A DNA stretch of 64,000 nucleotides from Albibacillus kandeliae (lineage in GTDB: Bacteria > Pseudomonadota > Alphaproteobacteria > Rhodobacterales > Rhodobacteraceae), in assembly GCF_003116585.1 (NCBI RefSeq), contig NZ_QEHM01000011.1, positions 62,001 through 126,000 on the forward strand, read 5' to 3'. Shown here in pieces: positions 62,541 to 64,000 of the stretch. The notes beneath the pieces are model-generated. The model was given only the letters and a program-made list of their open reading frames with translations, did not search any database and had not been told where the DNA came from. The position numbers were made by a program, and so were the translations under genes. How positions within the stretch are numbered: the first letter of the stretch is position 1; each line of letters begins with the position of its first letter.

Positions 62541-63289
62541 GCCCCTGCCCTTTCCCGCGCCATCAGCGCCCGGATCCGCCGCGACCGGATCTCGGTGCCG
62601 GTCCGGTACAGCACGAGGGCGATGAACAGCAGCACGAAGCCGACGATGCAGACCATCAGGGGCACGAAAAAGACGTTGCTGACCTTCTCCTCGGTATCGC
62701 TGCCCGTGATCGCGGCGGCGCGCATCACCGAGGCGCCCTGGTGCAGCCCCTGGTTCCAGAAGTTCACCGCGTAGCGCGACAGGATCGCGAAGACCGAGCC
62801 GACGAGGCAGAGGACAGACGTGAGGTCCGCCGCCGTGTCCGGGTTGTCGATGGCCTCCCACAGGGCCATATAGCCGAGGTAGAAGAGGAACAGGATGAGG
62901 AACGAGGTCAGCCGCGGATCCCAGGCCCACCAGGTGCCCCACATCGGCTGGCCCCAGATCGCGCCGGTGACAAGGGCGATCACCGTCATCGTCGCGCCCA
63001 CCGGAGCGGCGGCCCGCGCGGCCAGCGCGCTTACGTGATGGCGCCGCACCACCCAGATCAGCGAGGCGACCAGCATCATCAGCCAGCCGTTGATCGCCAT
63101 CAGCGCGGCGGGCACGTGCAGGTAGATGATCTTGACGGTCGAACCCTGCCGGTAGTCGTCCGGCGTAAAGAAGAATCCCCAGACCAGTCCGACCGCGATG
63201 CAGGCAAGGGATACCGCCCAGACATAGGGCAGCACCCGCTCTGACGTGGTCAGGAACTTCTTAGGATTGGCGTATTCCCACAGCGACAT
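62537..63289 (-). CDS. ccmC: Heme exporter/chaperone protein C
   Basis: This heme-handling inner-membrane protein of 250 residues has six helices. The tryptophan-rich heme motif 'WGTWWAWDPRLTS' is at about 116-128, flanked by the histidines in 'IYLHVPAALMA' and 'NFWNQGLHQGAS'. CcmC loads heme on CcmE for cytochrome c assembly. It is followed by overlapping ccmD. Confidence 0.95.
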   Translation of the reverse strand: MSLWEYANPKKFLTTSERVLPYVWAVSLACIAVGLVWGFFFTPDDYRQGSTVKIIYLHVPAALMAINGWLMMLVASLIWVVRRHHVSALAARAAAPVGATMTVIALVTGAIWGQPMWGTWWAWDPRLTSFLILFLFYLGYMALWEAIDNPDTAADLTSVLCLVGSVFAILSRYAVNFWNQGLHQGASVMRAAAITGSDTEEKVSNVFFVPLMVCIVGFVLLFIALVLYRTGTEIRSRRIRALMARERAGA

Positions 63290-63334
63290 GACAGCTATCT
63301 ATCCGCTCCACCCGGCCACGACAATTCACATCCC

Positions 63335-63991
63335 CTAGCGCAGATTGACGCGCAGGACGGCAGCGCTGGCAAAGGGCAGCAGCGCGGCGGTTCCAAGGGT
63401 GATCCCGGCCAGCATCAGCAGCGGCGTCGCCAGCTCCATCCCCGCCGCGCCCCGTCGCGCCACCTCGGCGCCGAAGATCAGGGTCGGCACGTAGAGCGGC
63501 AGAACCAGCAGCGACAGCAGCAGCCCGCCCCGCTTGAGCCCGACGGTCAGTGCGGCGCCGAAGGTCCCCACCACCGAGAGCGCGGGCGTGCCGAGCGCGA
63601 GGGACACCACCAGCCAGAGATAGCCCGGCCCCGGCAGGCTCAGCAGCACGCCCAGCACCGGCGCGGCCAGCACCAGAGGCAGGCCCGTGGTGAGCCAGTG
63701 GGCCAGCGCCTTGACGCTCACCGCCGCCTCCAGCGGCAGCGGCGCGGTGGCCAGCAGGTCGAGCGTGCCATCCTCCCAGTCGAGCGCCAGCAGGCGGTCG
63801 AGCGACAGGAGGCAGGCCAGCAGCGCCCCGAGCCACAGCACCCCCGGCGCGATGGTCGAGAGCAGGTCGGACTGCGGTCCGACGCTGAAGGGCACCAGGA
63901 CGGTGACGATCAGGAAGAAGGCAAGGCCCAGCCCGAAGCCGCCCCCGGCGCGGAAGGCGAGCTTGAGGTCGCGGACCAGCAGCGCCCTCAC
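63335..63991 (-). CDS. ccmB: Heme exporter protein B
   Basis: The 218-residue integral membrane protein, with about six helices, is the permease partner of the ATPase CcmA. 'WEDGTLDLLATAPLPLEA' (about 73-90) is the conserved CcmB cytoplasmic segment. The GTG start overlaps the ccmA stop (GTGA), as is usual in ccm operons. Confidence 0.94.
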   Translation of the reverse strand: MRALLVRDLKLAFRAGGGFGLGLAFFLIVTVLVPFSVGPQSDLLSTIAPGVLWLGALLACLLSLDRLLALDWEDGTLDLLATAPLPLEAAVSVKALAHWLTTGLPLVLAAPVLGVLLSLPGPGYLWLVVSLALGTPALSVVGTFGAALTVGLKRGGLLLSLLVLPLYVPTLIFGAEVARRGAAGMELATPLLMLAGITLGTAALLPFASAAVLRVNLR

Positions 63992-64000
63992 GTGAAGGCC
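63988..64000 (-). CDS. ccmA: End of ccmA (heme exporter ATPase), cut by window edge
   Basis: Only the last codons (Ala-Phe-Thr-stop) are inside the window. The TGA overlaps the ccmB GTG. The assignment rests on conserved ccmA-ccmB gene order, not on sequence. Confidence 0.45.

Overview
The window is about 64 kb of high-GC bacterial chromosome from an alphaproteobacterium, most likely of the Rhodobacteraceae (Roseobacter/Rhodobacter group). The evidence is the gene families present: homospermidine synthase, btaAB betaine-lipid genes, a SelD fused to an NADH-dehydrogenase-like flavoprotein, an Mrp antiporter with fused A and B subunits, a Hint-domain protein, and opgC-opgG-opgH glucan genes. 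The recurring 'CTTCTTTGGGT...TATCCCGGGG' intergenic element also fits, from memory. Genes are densely packed and often overlap by 1-4 bases (ATGA, GTGA, TGATG), so translational coupling is common. I see no rRNA, tRNA, CRISPR array, insertion sequence or prophage.

Layout. 1-4.9 kb: methyltransferase fragment, gloB, clpA, and an M23 peptidase coupled to clpA. 4.9-8.0 kb: a two-gene ion-driven-motor-like membrane pair (ExbB/MotA-like stator plus a MotB/OmpA protein with a giant coiled coil). 8.1-11.5 kb: ChaC-like cyclotransferase, then hisC-tyrA-extensin as an overlapping operon. 11.6-18 kb: sterol-desaturase and acyltransferase pair, homospermidine synthase, a nitroreductase-like protein, and a lower-GC DUF805/signal-peptidase fusion. 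18-23.5 kb: rpsD, Hint protein, LpxR-like outer-membrane protein, bluB under a cobalamin riboswitch, prepilin peptidase and a LuxR-type regulator. 23.8-27 kb: plcP-like phosphoesterase with btaA and btaB (phosphorus-free lipid remodelling), then an IMPACT-family protein. 27-30.4 kb: TAXI-type TRAP transporter. 30.4-32.4 kb: a DUF2946-like exported small protein, a short Pro/Cys-rich leader peptide and a PepSY membrane protein, which looks like a nascent-chain-controlled metal-response unit.

32.4-40 kb: aldehyde dehydrogenase and the complete Mrp Na+/H+ antiporter operon (A/B fused, C, D, E, F, G). 40.2-41.5 kb: rhodanese and an exported esterase. 41.5-47.6 kb: osmoregulated periplasmic glucan operon (TTC38-like TPR protein, opgC, opgG, opgH). 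47.8-53.3 kb: a thiamine-diphosphate enzyme, a DUF302 protein and a single-chain biotin-dependent acyl-CoA carboxylase. 53.5-56.8 kb: selenium genes (SelD fusion and MnmH). 56.9-61.7 kb: MarR regulator, M20 peptidase, SRAP protein, stand-alone receiver and periplasmic 5'-nucleotidase. 61.8-64 kb: cytochrome c maturation genes ccmG, ccmD, ccmC, ccmB and the last codons of ccmA.

The strongest leads for new biology are the DUF2946/leader-peptide/PepSY unit (30.4-32.4 kb), the coiled-coil motor pair (4.9-8.0 kb) and the DUF805/signal-peptidase fusion that lacks the expected catalytic lysine (16.9-18.0 kb). All functional statements rest on reading motifs and gene order; no database search was run.
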